IMG/VR virus record: IMGVR_UViG_3300028895_000276
Location: 1 to 60,657 of that record
DNA: 60,657 nucleotides
From: a virus
Reading direction: 5' to 3' (one strand)
The notes beneath the pieces were generated by a model. It searched no databases. It saw only the letters and a program-made list of their open reading frames with translations, and was not told where the DNA came from. The position numbers were made by a program, and so were the translations under genes. Below, piece by piece: positions 40,822-48,973 of this stretch; positions within the stretch are counted from its first letter, which is position 1, and each line of letters starts with the position of its first letter.

Positions 40822-41804
40822 CAGACGGGTCTCGCGGCATCGTCCACTCACCTGAGGACATCAGCCGCGCCACTACCGAATGGGCAAACCGCTGGACCGG
40901 TGACTACGGTCTAGGATTTGACTTCGGCGTGGACATCGTGGATCAGGATATGCTACCCTTCCGACCAGGCAGACAGACCATCGTCATAGCGCGTCCTGGC
41001 AATGGCAAGACCACGCTGCTGTGCTACATCACCACGCAGATCTGCAAGCAGCTAATAGAGCGACAGCAACCCAACAAGGCAGTCATCGCGTTCACGTGGG
41101 AGCAGTACGTCGAGGAGCTAGCAGCTACCATCGCTGCCACACCCGGTGCCATGCTGGGAGAGATCGAGCGTGGAGAAGCCAACCCTAACGCCATCACCGA
41201 GATGGGTATGCGCCTGCTGCGTCTGCCGCTCTGGATAGTAGGGTACAGCTACGAGCTACAGGACTACGTCATCACCTCGCTGGATGGCAAGAGCCACAAG
41301 CTACCCAAGCTAACACCAGACGCTATCACATCGGCTGTTGACTGGATATACAACGAGTATGGCGTCGAGCCGGCAGCATTCACCTACGACTACCTGCAGG
41401 AAATGACCATACCTGGAGACTTCGACAAACGGCAGCAGGTTGACTCTGCAGCACATACCACGAAAGAGATGGCGCTCAGGTACGAAGCACCCAGCATCGT
41501 AGCCGCACAGGCCAAGCGCGAGGTGGACGACTACAAGTTCAAGACGCCGATGCTGGGAGACTGCCAATGGTCGAGTGTGGGAGAGCAGGTCAGCGATACG
41601 GTACTAGGACTGTGGATGCCCTACATCGCGATGGGACAGGGAGAGCTAGACATCCACGGCACGCGCTATGAGGTCACGCCCAAGATGCTTGTCTGCCGCA
41701 TGAACAAACAGCGCGGAGGAATTCCCCGCGCCACGTGGGTGCTGGCCATCAACCATCGCCGGCTGAGCCTAAGCGAATATGTGGAAATAGAGGACCTCTA
41801 CTAG
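40809..41804 (+). CDS. DnaB-like replicative helicase
   Basis: A 331-residue RecA-type ATPase. The Walker A is TIVIARPGNGKTTLLCYITT near residue 62, Walker B region PAAFTYDYLQEMT near residue 190, and a C-terminal arginine-containing CRMNKQRGGIPRATW (L/R-finger region) near residue 298. It corresponds to the C-terminal domain of DnaB with no N-terminal domain, which could be the small protein just upstream. The replicative hexamer unwinds DNA ahead of the polymerase. Confidence 0.85.
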   Translation: MDGLTDGSRGIVHSPEDISRATTEWANRWTGDYGLGFDFGVDIVDQDMLPFRPGRQTIVIARPGNGKTTLLCYITTQICKQLIERQQPNKAVIAFTWEQYVEELAATIAATPGAMLGEIERGEANPNAITEMGMRLLRLPLWIVGYSYELQDYVITSLDGKSHKLPKLTPDAITSAVDWIYNEYGVEPAAFTYDYLQEMTIPGDFDKRQQVDSAAHTTKEMALRYEAPSIVAAQAKREVDDYKFKTPMLGDCQWSSVGEQVSDTVLGLWMPYIAMGQGELDIHGTRYEVTPKMLVCRMNKQRGGIPRATWVLAINHRRLSLSEYVEIEDLY

Positions 41805-41922
41805 ATGGATCTCGCACGCGTAAGGACTACCCCTACCCCAAGACGTATGGAGGATACATGTAACGTGCTTACCCCGGTAACACGGACGTATCCGCATTTT
41901 GGGGAAGTGGGGCAGGGGACTA

Positions 41923-41988
41923 ATGATAGGTGTCATGTACGACTAGGACGACCGCCACTTGACGCCTACGGACAGGGTGTGGTTTAAT
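41923..41988 (+). promoter_or_regulatory. Operator/promoter module 7, before the DNA polymerase
   Basis: ATGATAGGTGTCAT (41923-41936), then TTGACG (41959-41964), 18 bases, TTTAAT (41983-41988) with TGTGG. It lies in the 209-base gap between helicase and polymerase genes. The 60-residue open frame over this gap (41805-41987) covers the operator and is not counted as a gene. Confidence 0.75.
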
Positions 41989-42013
41989 AGTGCACAAGCA
42001 AGGAGGGACGACC

Positions 42014-43825
42014 ATGAGCTACTACGCCTTAAGCTTCGAACCCGGTGACGTAGAAGAGCCTCTGACAGCAGAGGACATCGCCGCGATAGCTGCATCAGAT
42101 ATGGTGGCTATCGACACGGAGACCACCGGGCTGGACTACGACAGCAGGATCCTTGGTATTAGCGTAGCGTGGCGCGTGCCCGGTGCTATGCACAGTGCCT
42201 ACCTGAACCTTAGTCACCCGCTGAGCCTGTTTTCAGCACGCATCGACGACGACATCGTCGCGGACGTGATGAGAGCGGTCTTTGAACCGGACCGACCGGT
42301 GGCTCTGCTAAACGCCGTCTTCGACATAGAGAAGCTGTCACGCTGGGGTCACCTGGAGCTGCCTATCGAATACCCGTACCTCTACGACGCACAGATCCTG
42401 GCGCGTTGGCTGATGTCCTTCGAGAAGTTCCAAGGCGTCAGCATGGAGAAGCTAGTTAGCCGGCGCCTAGGCGGCATGCCGCCGTGGATGAGCAGCATGA
42501 AGAAGATGAGGTCCAAGCTAGGGACGCTACCAGCGGAGAAGGTCAGCCCGTACGCCCGCGCCGACGCCGAGTTCACCTTGATGCTGGTCGAGGATCTGAT
42601 GCGCGAGGGTAGACTGCTCTACGACGACGAAGTCCTAGACACGATGCTGGAACGCGAGAGCCGGTTTTTGTGGTTACTCACCCGGATCCAGCGACACGGT
42701 ATCCTGCTGGACCTCGAAGAGATCCACGAGCGGTCCGTACGAATGACCGCAGACATGCAAGAGCTGCGAGCGTTCCTGAAGCAGAACGGCATTCACAACC
42801 CGGACAGCCGCGATAGCGTTCTCAAGGGTCTACCTATGCACATCGTGGCAGGACTACCGCAGACCGACAACGGCAACTACAAGATCGACAGTGCTGCCCT
42901 AGCCGGAAAAGGACCGGTGGCCGAGGCAGTATTGCGCTATCGCAGTTTAGGCAAGGCCGTTGGTACGTGGCTGGACGGTTTCCGCAGCAAGGTAGCCAGC
43001 GATGGCCGGCTGCATCCGCGATTCCGCGCTGCCGGCACGGTCTCTGGCCGGCTGTCCTGCAACGAGCCGAATTTGCAGGCTGTCCCACTAGCGGACCGTG
43101 GCGCCGCGTTCGGTAGCCTGATGGGTATATTCAAGGCAGCACCTGGATTCTCGCTGTTGGCTGCAGACTACGAGCAAGCCGAGCTTCGGACGTGCGCCGC
43201 GTATGCTAAGTCTACCGCTATGGCCAACGCATTCAAGAACGGAGAGGATATTCACTCGTTTGCTGCTAGTCTGATGTGGCCGGACTCGGAGATCAACTAC
43301 GAGCTACGGCAGCTAGGCAAACGTTGCAACTACTGCACCACCTACGGTGGCGGGTACCGTGCGCTGGCCGAGAACACTGGCATACCTGAGAGCGAAGCCA
43401 AGATCGTCATCAACACGTACCGTCGTGCCTTCCCTGAACTGGTAGCAGCACAGAATCGCGCCGGTGACGTATGGGAGCAGCGAGGGTACATCACGATGTG
43501 GAATGGCCGCCGGCACTACAAGTCACCTAACGACGGCAGCTACAAAGCCTTCAACCAGGTCATGCAGGGTGACGTAGCTGAGCTGGTCAAGGACGCTATG
43601 CTGAGTGTGGACGCCCGGTTCGCAGAGATGGGTGTTGGCAACATCGTGCTACAGATCCACGACAGCATCGAAGTCGAGGTACAGACCGACGCCGTCGAGG
43701 ACGTGAAAGCGATGATGCGTAAGGAGATGGTAGCCGCCGCACCGCTGCACATCATGAACCGCACTGAGCCGCCTATCACCATGGACGTTGGGTTCGAGAA
43801 CTGGTACCCCGAGGAGGACGAATGA
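42014..43825 (+). CDS. polA: Family A DNA polymerase with 3'-5' exonuclease (DpoZ candidate)
   Basis: ATG 42014 behind AAGGAGGGACGACC; 603 residues. Exonuclease motif VAIDTETTGLDYDSRILGIS near residue 35. Polymerase parts: TVSGRLSCNEPNLQAVP near 345, motif A LLAADYEQAELRTCAAYA near 385, motif B RCNYCTTYGGGYRALA near 437, motif C QIHDSIEVEV near 547. The usual Glu after HD in motif C is Ser here. It lies 1 kb upstream of purZ; family A polymerases beside purZ are known as DpoZ and prefer dZTP. The specificity cannot be read from sequence. No thumb insertion or fusion is seen. Confidence 0.88.
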   Translation: MSYYALSFEPGDVEEPLTAEDIAAIAASDMVAIDTETTGLDYDSRILGISVAWRVPGAMHSAYLNLSHPLSLFSARIDDDIVADVMRAVFEPDRPVALLNAVFDIEKLSRWGHLELPIEYPYLYDAQILARWLMSFEKFQGVSMEKLVSRRLGGMPPWMSSMKKMRSKLGTLPAEKVSPYARADAEFTLMLVEDLMREGRLLYDDEVLDTMLERESRFLWLLTRIQRHGILLDLEEIHERSVRMTADMQELRAFLKQNGIHNPDSRDSVLKGLPMHIVAGLPQTDNGNYKIDSAALAGKGPVAEAVLRYRSLGKAVGTWLDGFRSKVASDGRLHPRFRAAGTVSGRLSCNEPNLQAVPLADRGAAFGSLMGIFKAAPGFSLLAADYEQAELRTCAAYAKSTAMANAFKNGEDIHSFAASLMWPDSEINYELRQLGKRCNYCTTYGGGYRALAENTGIPESEAKIVINTYRRAFPELVAAQNRAGDVWEQRGYITMWNGRRHYKSPNDGSYKAFNQVMQGDVAELVKDAMLSVDARFAEMGVGNIVLQIHDSIEVEVQTDAVEDVKAMMRKEMVAAAPLHIMNRTEPPITMDVGFENWYPEEDE

Positions 43826-44448
43826 CCGAAGAGAAAGAGCCGTATCTGGACCACCCCAGCGCCACAGAGCAAGACGCTACCTGGAGGAACACATCCAGCG
43901 TGGATTGGCTGTCGCCACCCGAGGTGCTAGCAGCCGCCCGCAACGTCATGGGCAAGTTCGATCTCGATCCAGCCAGCAGCGAGAAGGCTAACCAGTTCGT
44001 GCGCGCCGAGGTATTCTTCGGACAGGACAACGGCACGGACGGTCTGCAGATGCCCTGGCGTGGCAGGGTCTGGTTGAATCCACCATACGGTAAGTACAAA
44101 CCGGGTGTCAGCCGTGCCGGCATGTGGGGCAAGAAGCTACTCGAGGAGTACATCGCAGGCAAGGTAATAGAAGCGTGCCTGTACGTCAAGACCGCCGTTG
44201 GCTATAAGTGGTTCGACAAACTACTGCAGCAGGCCGATGCCGTCTGTTTCCTGTGGGGTCTGCCCGAGCACCTGAACCTCGTAGACAACCGCTACGGGAA
44301 GTGCAAGATGGGCAGAGCAGTGATGTACTACGGGTCGCACCCTGCACAGTTCGTGCAGTGCTTTAGGCACCTAGGCTATTTCCGGTTCGACGCCGCCGAC
44401 CGCACGGATTACCACGTCCTACGCGCTGTTGGTATGGCCAAATTCTAA
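43822..44448 (+). CDS. Phage Dam-like N6-adenine methyltransferase
   Basis: A 208-residue protein whose ATG overlaps the polymerase stop. It fits the phage Dam family: SSVDWLSPPEVLAAARNVMG, FDLDPASSEKANQF (the D-x-A-type SAM site), and the catalytic NPPYG in RVWLNPPYGKYKPG near residue 90. It would methylate the N6 amino group of adenine in a target site. In a genome with 2-aminoadenine the base still has an N6 amino group, so activity remains possible; the protein might instead act on host DNA. Confidence 0.7.
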   Translation: MTEEKEPYLDHPSATEQDATWRNTSSVDWLSPPEVLAAARNVMGKFDLDPASSEKANQFVRAEVFFGQDNGTDGLQMPWRGRVWLNPPYGKYKPGVSRAGMWGKKLLEEYIAGKVIEACLYVKTAVGYKWFDKLLQQADAVCFLWGLPEHLNLVDNRYGKCKMGRAVMYYGSHPAQFVQCFRHLGYFRFDAADRTDYHVLRAVGMAKF

Positions 44449-44462
44449 CGGAAGGAGACACC

Positions 44463-44786
44463 ATGAAGGACTCGTTGCAAGCGAAGGTCGGATCCGTGCT
44501 GTTCATGTTGGCGATGATTGGGTTGACCATCGGCGCCGCTGCCTACTTCGGCAATCTGCTGATCGAGGAGATAGTCAGCAACCGCGCCGAGACCATCCTG
44601 GCGAACGGTGAGCTGGCTATCGATGAAGCCATCGCCCGCAGCATCGACGCCGGCACAGCCGCTTCGATGGCAGACACCAGGCTAGCCACCGCTATGTCCT
44701 GGTACCCGTTCGTCATCGGAGTAACTGCCGTGTTCGCTGTCGTTTTCTACGTCCTACTGACAGCGCCGGCACGGAAGAACAGTTAA
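44463..44786 (+). CDS. Small membrane protein
   Basis: A 107-residue protein, ATG 44463 behind GGAAGGAGACACC. Two membrane segments (residues 10-31 and 78-100) around a helical loop. Lies between the methyltransferase and purZ. Unknown role. Confidence 0.55.
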   Translation: MKDSLQAKVGSVLFMLAMIGLTIGAAAYFGNLLIEEIVSNRAETILANGELAIDEAIARSIDAGTAASMADTRLATAMSWYPFVIGVTAVFAVVFYVLLTAPARKNS

Positions 44787-44798
44787 TAGTCATGTGTA

Positions 44799-44845
44799 GC
44801 TAGTGACACCTGACACTAGCACGGAGCAGCAAACTGGTGTTTAAT
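44799..44845 (+). promoter_or_regulatory. Palindrome and -10-like site before purZ (module 8)
   Basis: GCTAGTG (44799-44805) pairs with CACTAGC (44814-44820) around ACACCTGA, a diverged relative of the operator that also makes a hairpin. TGGTGTTTAAT with -10 at 44840-44845 follows, 30 bases before the purZ ATG. No clear -35. Confidence 0.55.
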
Positions 44846-44876
44846 AGGGTCACGTCACAACCCACAGGAGGAAGCG

Positions 44877-45974
44877 ATGTTACAGCAGGTATGGAGTATC
44901 GTTGGCGGTCAGGCCGGCAGCGAAGGCAAAGGCAAGGCAGCCGGGTATCTGGCAGCCGCTCTCAAGCCCGAGGTGGTAGCGTGCGCGTTCACCGCCAACG
45001 CTGGCCACACAGCGTATGACCGGGACGGCAACAAGATCGTCGTGCACACCATCCCGATTGGCGCGTTCTTCGGCGCAAAGCTGGTCGTCATCGGACCGGG
45101 TGCTGCCATCCGCACGTGGCGCCTGATCGAGGAGATGGAAGCGTTGCACCGCGTGAACCCGGACTGCAAGGTGCTGCTAGACGAGAACGTGGTACTCATC
45201 TCACCGGAGCAGGTAGCGTGGGAAGCCGAGACGATGAAGAAGATCTCGTCCACGTGCCAAGGCGTGGGACGCGCACAGGCCGACAGGCTACTGCGGCAGG
45301 GTCGCGCAGACACCGCTAGCAACCACGCACCCACCTTCATCGAAGGTCTCACAGTAGGCAGCGCCGCCGAGGTGTTGCAGGTGCGCTACGATTCCGGTGA
45401 CAAGATCCAGATCGAAGGTTGTCAAGGTATCGACATCGACCTACTACACGGGATCCAGTACCCGTACTGCACCAGCCGCAGCATCACCGCCGCAGCCGTG
45501 GCTAACGACTGTGGATTCCCTGCAACCCGCGTGGACAGCGTGGTCTCGGTGTTCCGCACCTACCCTATCCGCGTGGGCAACGTGGTTGAGGAAGGCAAGC
45601 AGGTTGGATGGAGCGGACCTATCCCACGGGACAGCGACGAGTTGACGTGGGACGAGATGACCAAGCTGGCCGGCAGCCCCGAGAGACTAGAGGAGCGAAC
45701 CACCGTCACCAAGAAGGTACGCCGCATCTTCACGTGGAGCCGGCAGCGCTACATCGTCTCGCAGTGGCTGAACAACGCCACGCACGCGTGGGTTAACTTC
45801 GGTGACTACCTCGACTGGAACATCCACGGCGTGTGCGGCAACACCACAGAGCTGCATAGCATCAGCAAGACCGCTGCGCAGTGGGTTGACACCGAGATCG
45901 GCATGTCACACCTGCTGGCACTCGGTACCGGTCCTGGCATGGATGACGTGATCGCGCATCCTAGACTGAGGTAG
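44877..45974 (+). CDS. purZ: PurZ, 2-aminoadenylosuccinate (dSMP) synthetase
   Basis: A 365-residue PurA-family protein, ATG 44877 behind AGGAGGAAGCG. PurA joins IMP and Asp; PurZ joins dGMP and Asp, giving the precursor of 2-amino-dAMP. The N-terminal loop reads GGQAGSEGKGK (residues 10-20), where PurA has GAQWGDEGKGK: the catalytic Asp is Ser15, the change that marks PurZ. The second catalytic residue stays (NAGHT, His44). The Asp-binding loop reads TTVTKKVRRIFTW, unlike the GRRRR of PurA. Length (PurA about 430) fits PurZ. Next genes encode PurB and a MazG-like protein. This is the first step of Z-DNA synthesis by known family biochemistry; activity here is inferred. Confidence 0.88.
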   Translation: MLQQVWSIVGGQAGSEGKGKAAGYLAAALKPEVVACAFTANAGHTAYDRDGNKIVVHTIPIGAFFGAKLVVIGPGAAIRTWRLIEEMEALHRVNPDCKVLLDENVVLISPEQVAWEAETMKKISSTCQGVGRAQADRLLRQGRADTASNHAPTFIEGLTVGSAAEVLQVRYDSGDKIQIEGCQGIDIDLLHGIQYPYCTSRSITAAAVANDCGFPATRVDSVVSVFRTYPIRVGNVVEEGKQVGWSGPIPRDSDELTWDEMTKLAGSPERLEERTTVTKKVRRIFTWSRQRYIVSQWLNNATHAWVNFGDYLDWNIHGVCGNTTELHSISKTAAQWVDTEIGMSHLLALGTGPGMDDVIAHPRLR

Positions 45975-45976
45975 CG

Positions 45977-47116
45977 ATGATCGAGCGCTACAACAACGCA
46001 GACATCGCTGGTATCTGGAGCACCACGAGCCAGTACCAGCGATGGCTGGACATCGAGAGGACTTGGATACGCTGCTTACTGGACATCGATCCACCGATGG
46101 TACCAGGAGAGGTGGTTATTCACGACATCCGCGTCAATACGTACGAGATCGAGCACTTCGAGACCGTGACACACCACGATGTGCGAGCATTCCTGATGTG
46201 GCTAGAGCGTGAGCTGCCGTCGCCGCTACGCAGATACCTACACCTAGGACTAACAAGCTCTGATGTCGTAGACACCGGCACAGCCCTAGCAGTGCGCGGT
46301 AGCGTGCGCGTGTTGGATGATATCTACAGCCGGCTGATACACTACCTGTACAAGAGTGCAGCCAGCGCGCCGCCGCTGCTACCATCCTACTCACACGGGC
46401 AGCCGGCACGCAGCATCTCGAGCGCCCACTTCTACCGGCGTCTAGAGATACCCATAGGTAGAGCGTTCTCAGAGGTGAGCGTATCGCAGCTGCCCATAGC
46501 CATCGGTGGTCCTACTGGCGAATGGTCAAGCTTACCACCAGGAGCCACGTCCACGCTGCTGCAAGCACGCTCATCTTTCAACGTCATCATGTCCACCCGC
46601 TACGGCGTAAAGAACGTAGCGCCGAGATCGCAGGCTCTGGACCGCTCTTACTACACGAAGCTAGCACAGGCACTCAGCAGGATGTCCAACGCACTGTCAC
46701 AGGCTGCCCTGCACCTGAGGTTCTACCACCTACGCGGTATGCTGCGGATAGGCGGTACAGCCTCATCATCAGCGATGCCGAACAAGAGCAACCCAGTACG
46801 CCTAGAGAAGGTGTGCGGCATGGCACGCGTAGCGCGAGGGTACGCTCTGATGGCCGGCTGCAACCAGGACACGTGGGAGCTACGCGACATCAGCAACTCG
46901 TCAGTAGAAAGGGTCTGGATGCCGGATCTGTTCCACACGGTGGCACACCAGGTTAGCACGCTCTGCAACGTGATCGCCAAGATGCAGTGGGTCGAGCCGG
47001 CAATCGACGCTGAGCTAGCAGCCTTCCCCAATGACCCATTCGGAAAGATGGTGGCGTTGCAAGCCACCGGGATGCACTACAACAAAGCATGGCGCACAGC
47101 CAAGGAGGACACATGA
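45977..47116 (+). CDS. purB: Adenylosuccinate lyase
   Basis: A 379-residue PurB, 2 bases after purZ. It splits fumarate from adenylosuccinate-type intermediates, here likely the 2-amino deoxy form made by PurZ. Signs: VTHHDVRAFLMWLERELP near residue 66 (His of the acid-base pair), LGLTSSDVVDTG near 92, and the signature SSSAMPNKSNPVRLEK near 263 with the catalytic serine. Slightly shorter than bacterial PurB (430-460). Most Z-phages use host PurB; having its own may make the pathway independent of host supply. Confidence 0.88.
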   Translation: MIERYNNADIAGIWSTTSQYQRWLDIERTWIRCLLDIDPPMVPGEVVIHDIRVNTYEIEHFETVTHHDVRAFLMWLERELPSPLRRYLHLGLTSSDVVDTGTALAVRGSVRVLDDIYSRLIHYLYKSAASAPPLLPSYSHGQPARSISSAHFYRRLEIPIGRAFSEVSVSQLPIAIGGPTGEWSSLPPGATSTLLQARSSFNVIMSTRYGVKNVAPRSQALDRSYYTKLAQALSRMSNALSQAALHLRFYHLRGMLRIGGTASSSAMPNKSNPVRLEKVCGMARVARGYALMAGCNQDTWELRDISNSSVERVWMPDLFHTVAHQVSTLCNVIAKMQWVEPAIDAELAAFPNDPFGKMVALQATGMHYNKAWRTAKEDT

Positions 47117-47601
47117 GCACTGACTACAGCCGGCTGGGAGTGGTACCTATTGCCGACGTCACACAGGACCACGTGCAAGGATACGCCCGCGAGATGACAC
47201 CCAGCGCCGGCATCGTTCCGCTACACGACATCGAGCGCGTCATCGCGAGTATGTTTCTCAAGGTCAGGGACGGCGCTATGGACCGGATGCCCGGTACCCT
47301 GTCATTGTACGATGACGCGATGGCTATAGCGCCTCGCGTGCCCGGTATCGCGGACAAGCAACACGCTTTGGCCGAGGTACGCGCACGCATCAAAGAGCGA
47401 GGCGAGCAGTACGGGTGTGCCGTCCTCAACCTGATGGGTACCTGGTACACTAGCTCAAACGTGGCTGCCAAGCTACTGCGCGTGTGGGATCACTGGACAC
47501 AGCACAAGATCCTACTGACCGACGAAGTGCTAGACATCGCTGGGTACTGCATCTTGAACATGGCGATACTCACCCACAGCATGGCCGAGGTCGGACAATG
47601 A
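47113..47601 (+). CDS. MazG-like nucleotide pyrophosphatase candidate (MazZ role)
   Basis: ATG 47113 overlaps the PurB stop; the frame opens a little earlier without a site. The 162 residues end in a helical segment RIKERGEQYGCAVLNLMGTW, then VAAKLLRVWDHW and TDEVLDIAGYCILNMAIL. The pattern 'R..eYG..l........a.KL.R......D...DIAGY' matches phage MazG-like proteins, whose acidic DE..D set binds Mg2+. In Z-phages MazZ hydrolyses dGTP to dGMP, the PurZ substrate. Position beside purZ and purB supports this, but the family match is mine by eye. Confidence 0.55.
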   Translation: MSTDYSRLGVVPIADVTQDHVQGYAREMTPSAGIVPLHDIERVIASMFLKVRDGAMDRMPGTLSLYDDAMAIAPRVPGIADKQHALAEVRARIKERGEQYGCAVLNLMGTWYTSSNVAAKLLRVWDHWTQHKILLTDEVLDIAGYCILNMAILTHSMAEVGQ

Positions 47602-48458
47602 ACAGCATCTACCTAGCCGGTCCTCTGGACTACGCCAACCTAGGCGACAAGGCAGCGTGGCGCGAACGGTTCGCAGCTCTGCTGGGTCAGCACTCTCCCA
47701 TGTCCGCACAGCTACCGCTGCTCTACGATCCTAGCAAGCCTTTCACCAACCCGCTGTCCAGCCCGGACACGCTGGTTTCCGTGAACATGGCCGCACTGGA
47801 AGCAAGCTCTATCGTGATAGCACTGGTTATCTCGACCGAGCCGTCGTGGGGCACACCCATCGAGATATGGGAAGCACGCCGGCAAGGCAAGCCCGTGCTG
47901 TTGTGGGTACCGAACGAGGACTGCCCGCCCTACCTCATCGCAGACACTGAACGGTATCTGACGCTGAACGCCATCGCCGCTAGGACCGCTGAGATGTTGT
48001 ACCAGGACGCAGATACCGACCTCGTCACCACGTCTCAAGACCTACTGTACGAGAACGGTGGTATCCAGTTCCCCAAGATCTCTGGTGATGTAGGGTATGA
48101 CGTCGAGGTGATGTCACAGACCAGGCTACTGCCGCACGCCATCACCAAGGTGCCATTGGGATTCAACGGTGAGCCACTACGCGTGAAGACACCGCGTGGT
48201 ACGTGGTTCTCGATGTTCCCACGCAGCAGCATGGTCGACAAGGGTCTAATGGTCGTGAAGACCGTCTGCGACGAAGGGTACACCGGTGATCTGTTCATGT
48301 TCGTGTACAACACCACCAACAAGCTGCTGATGCTGCTACCCGGACAGAGGATCGGGCAGATCGTGCTGTTCGATAGCGTCACGCCGCAGATGCGCCACGT
48401 GTCTACACTACCGCGCACCGCACGTGGCAGTAACGGTTTCGGCAGCACAGGGACGTGA
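47598..48458 (+). CDS. Deoxyribosyltransferase-like / dUTPase fusion
   Basis: ATG 47598 overlaps the previous TGA; 286 residues. N-terminal part (1-145) resembles nucleoside 2-deoxyribosyltransferases: MNSIYLAGPLDYANLGDKAA, then VSVNMAALEASSIVIALV, TEPSWGTPIEIWEARRQGKP with the catalytic-type Glu. The C-terminal part (about 158-286) is a dUTPase with its five motifs: SGDVGYDVEV, PRSSM, VCDEGYTGDLF, PGQRIGQIVL and RGSNGFGSTGT. dUTPase gives dUMP; the first domain could swap bases or recycle nucleotides. The fusion in a purine operon is unusual. The domain order is clear; activity of the first domain is uncertain. Confidence 0.75.
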   Translation: MNSIYLAGPLDYANLGDKAAWRERFAALLGQHSPMSAQLPLLYDPSKPFTNPLSSPDTLVSVNMAALEASSIVIALVISTEPSWGTPIEIWEARRQGKPVLLWVPNEDCPPYLIADTERYLTLNAIAARTAEMLYQDADTDLVTTSQDLLYENGGIQFPKISGDVGYDVEVMSQTRLLPHAITKVPLGFNGEPLRVKTPRGTWFSMFPRSSMVDKGLMVVKTVCDEGYTGDLFMFVYNTTNKLLMLLPGQRIGQIVLFDSVTPQMRHVSTLPRTARGSNGFGSTGT

Positions 48459-48898
48459 CCGTGAATAGGGACAGCCTACGCATCATCCGCACCACACCAA
48501 ACCCGAAAGACTACGCGTTGCACTGGTCAACCGCGTGGAACAGACACGTGAAACAGCGGTCAGTGATGCCAGAACCGATCTGCACCGACACCACCGGTGA
48601 GCTGGAGTTCGCCTACGCAGACCTCGACCGGCACTGGCGCTTCGACTGGTGTATACCCGAAGCCAAGGTCGCAGTAGAGGTGGACGGCGGCAAGATGATC
48701 GTACGCCGCACGCGTAGCGGCAAGGTCGTGCCAGTAGGCCGGCACATACAGGACGACGACGCGTGGAAGCTAAACAGCGCCGCGTCCCTAGGGTGGTTGG
48801 TATTCACCTTCACTCCGGCAATGCTGCGCAAAGACCCTGTCCGCTGCGTCGAGATGGTCGAGGAGACCGTGCTACAACGACTAGCGGGTTTGGTTTAA
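48455..48898 (+). CDS. Vsr/DUF559-like endonuclease-fold protein
   Basis: A 147-residue protein starting at GTG 48455 that overlaps the previous stop. It has an endonuclease-like pattern: RFDWCIPEAKVAVEVDGGKM (D...E-x-D type active site), RHIQDDDAWKLNSAASLGWL and VFTFTPAMLRKDP, with the D-then-E-x-D spaced like PD-(D/E)XK enzymes. It may cut mismatched or branched DNA or the host genome. Last gene of the nucleotide operon. Confidence 0.6.
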   Translation: MTVNRDSLRIIRTTPNPKDYALHWSTAWNRHVKQRSVMPEPICTDTTGELEFAYADLDRHWRFDWCIPEAKVAVEVDGGKMIVRRTRSGKVVPVGRHIQDDDAWKLNSAASLGWLVFTFTPAMLRKDPVRCVEMVEETVLQRLAGLV

Positions 48899-48899
48899 T
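48894..48899 (+). promoter_or_regulatory. -10-like site at the end of the endonuclease gene
   Basis: TGGTTTAAT with no good -35. It could be a weak promoter for the gene at 48974. Same -10 as elsewhere on the arm. Confidence 0.35.
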
Positions 48900-48973
48900 C
48901 ACACACAACCAACGGGAGCACGGGACTGCGGCAGACGCGGCAGCCCCGGCGCCCACCAACAAGGGAGAGACAC

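Noticed and set aside
41805-41987. 60-residue frame between helicase and polymerase
   Set aside because: Covers the operator and promoter of the polymerase; no ribosome site and proline/arginine-rich composition.
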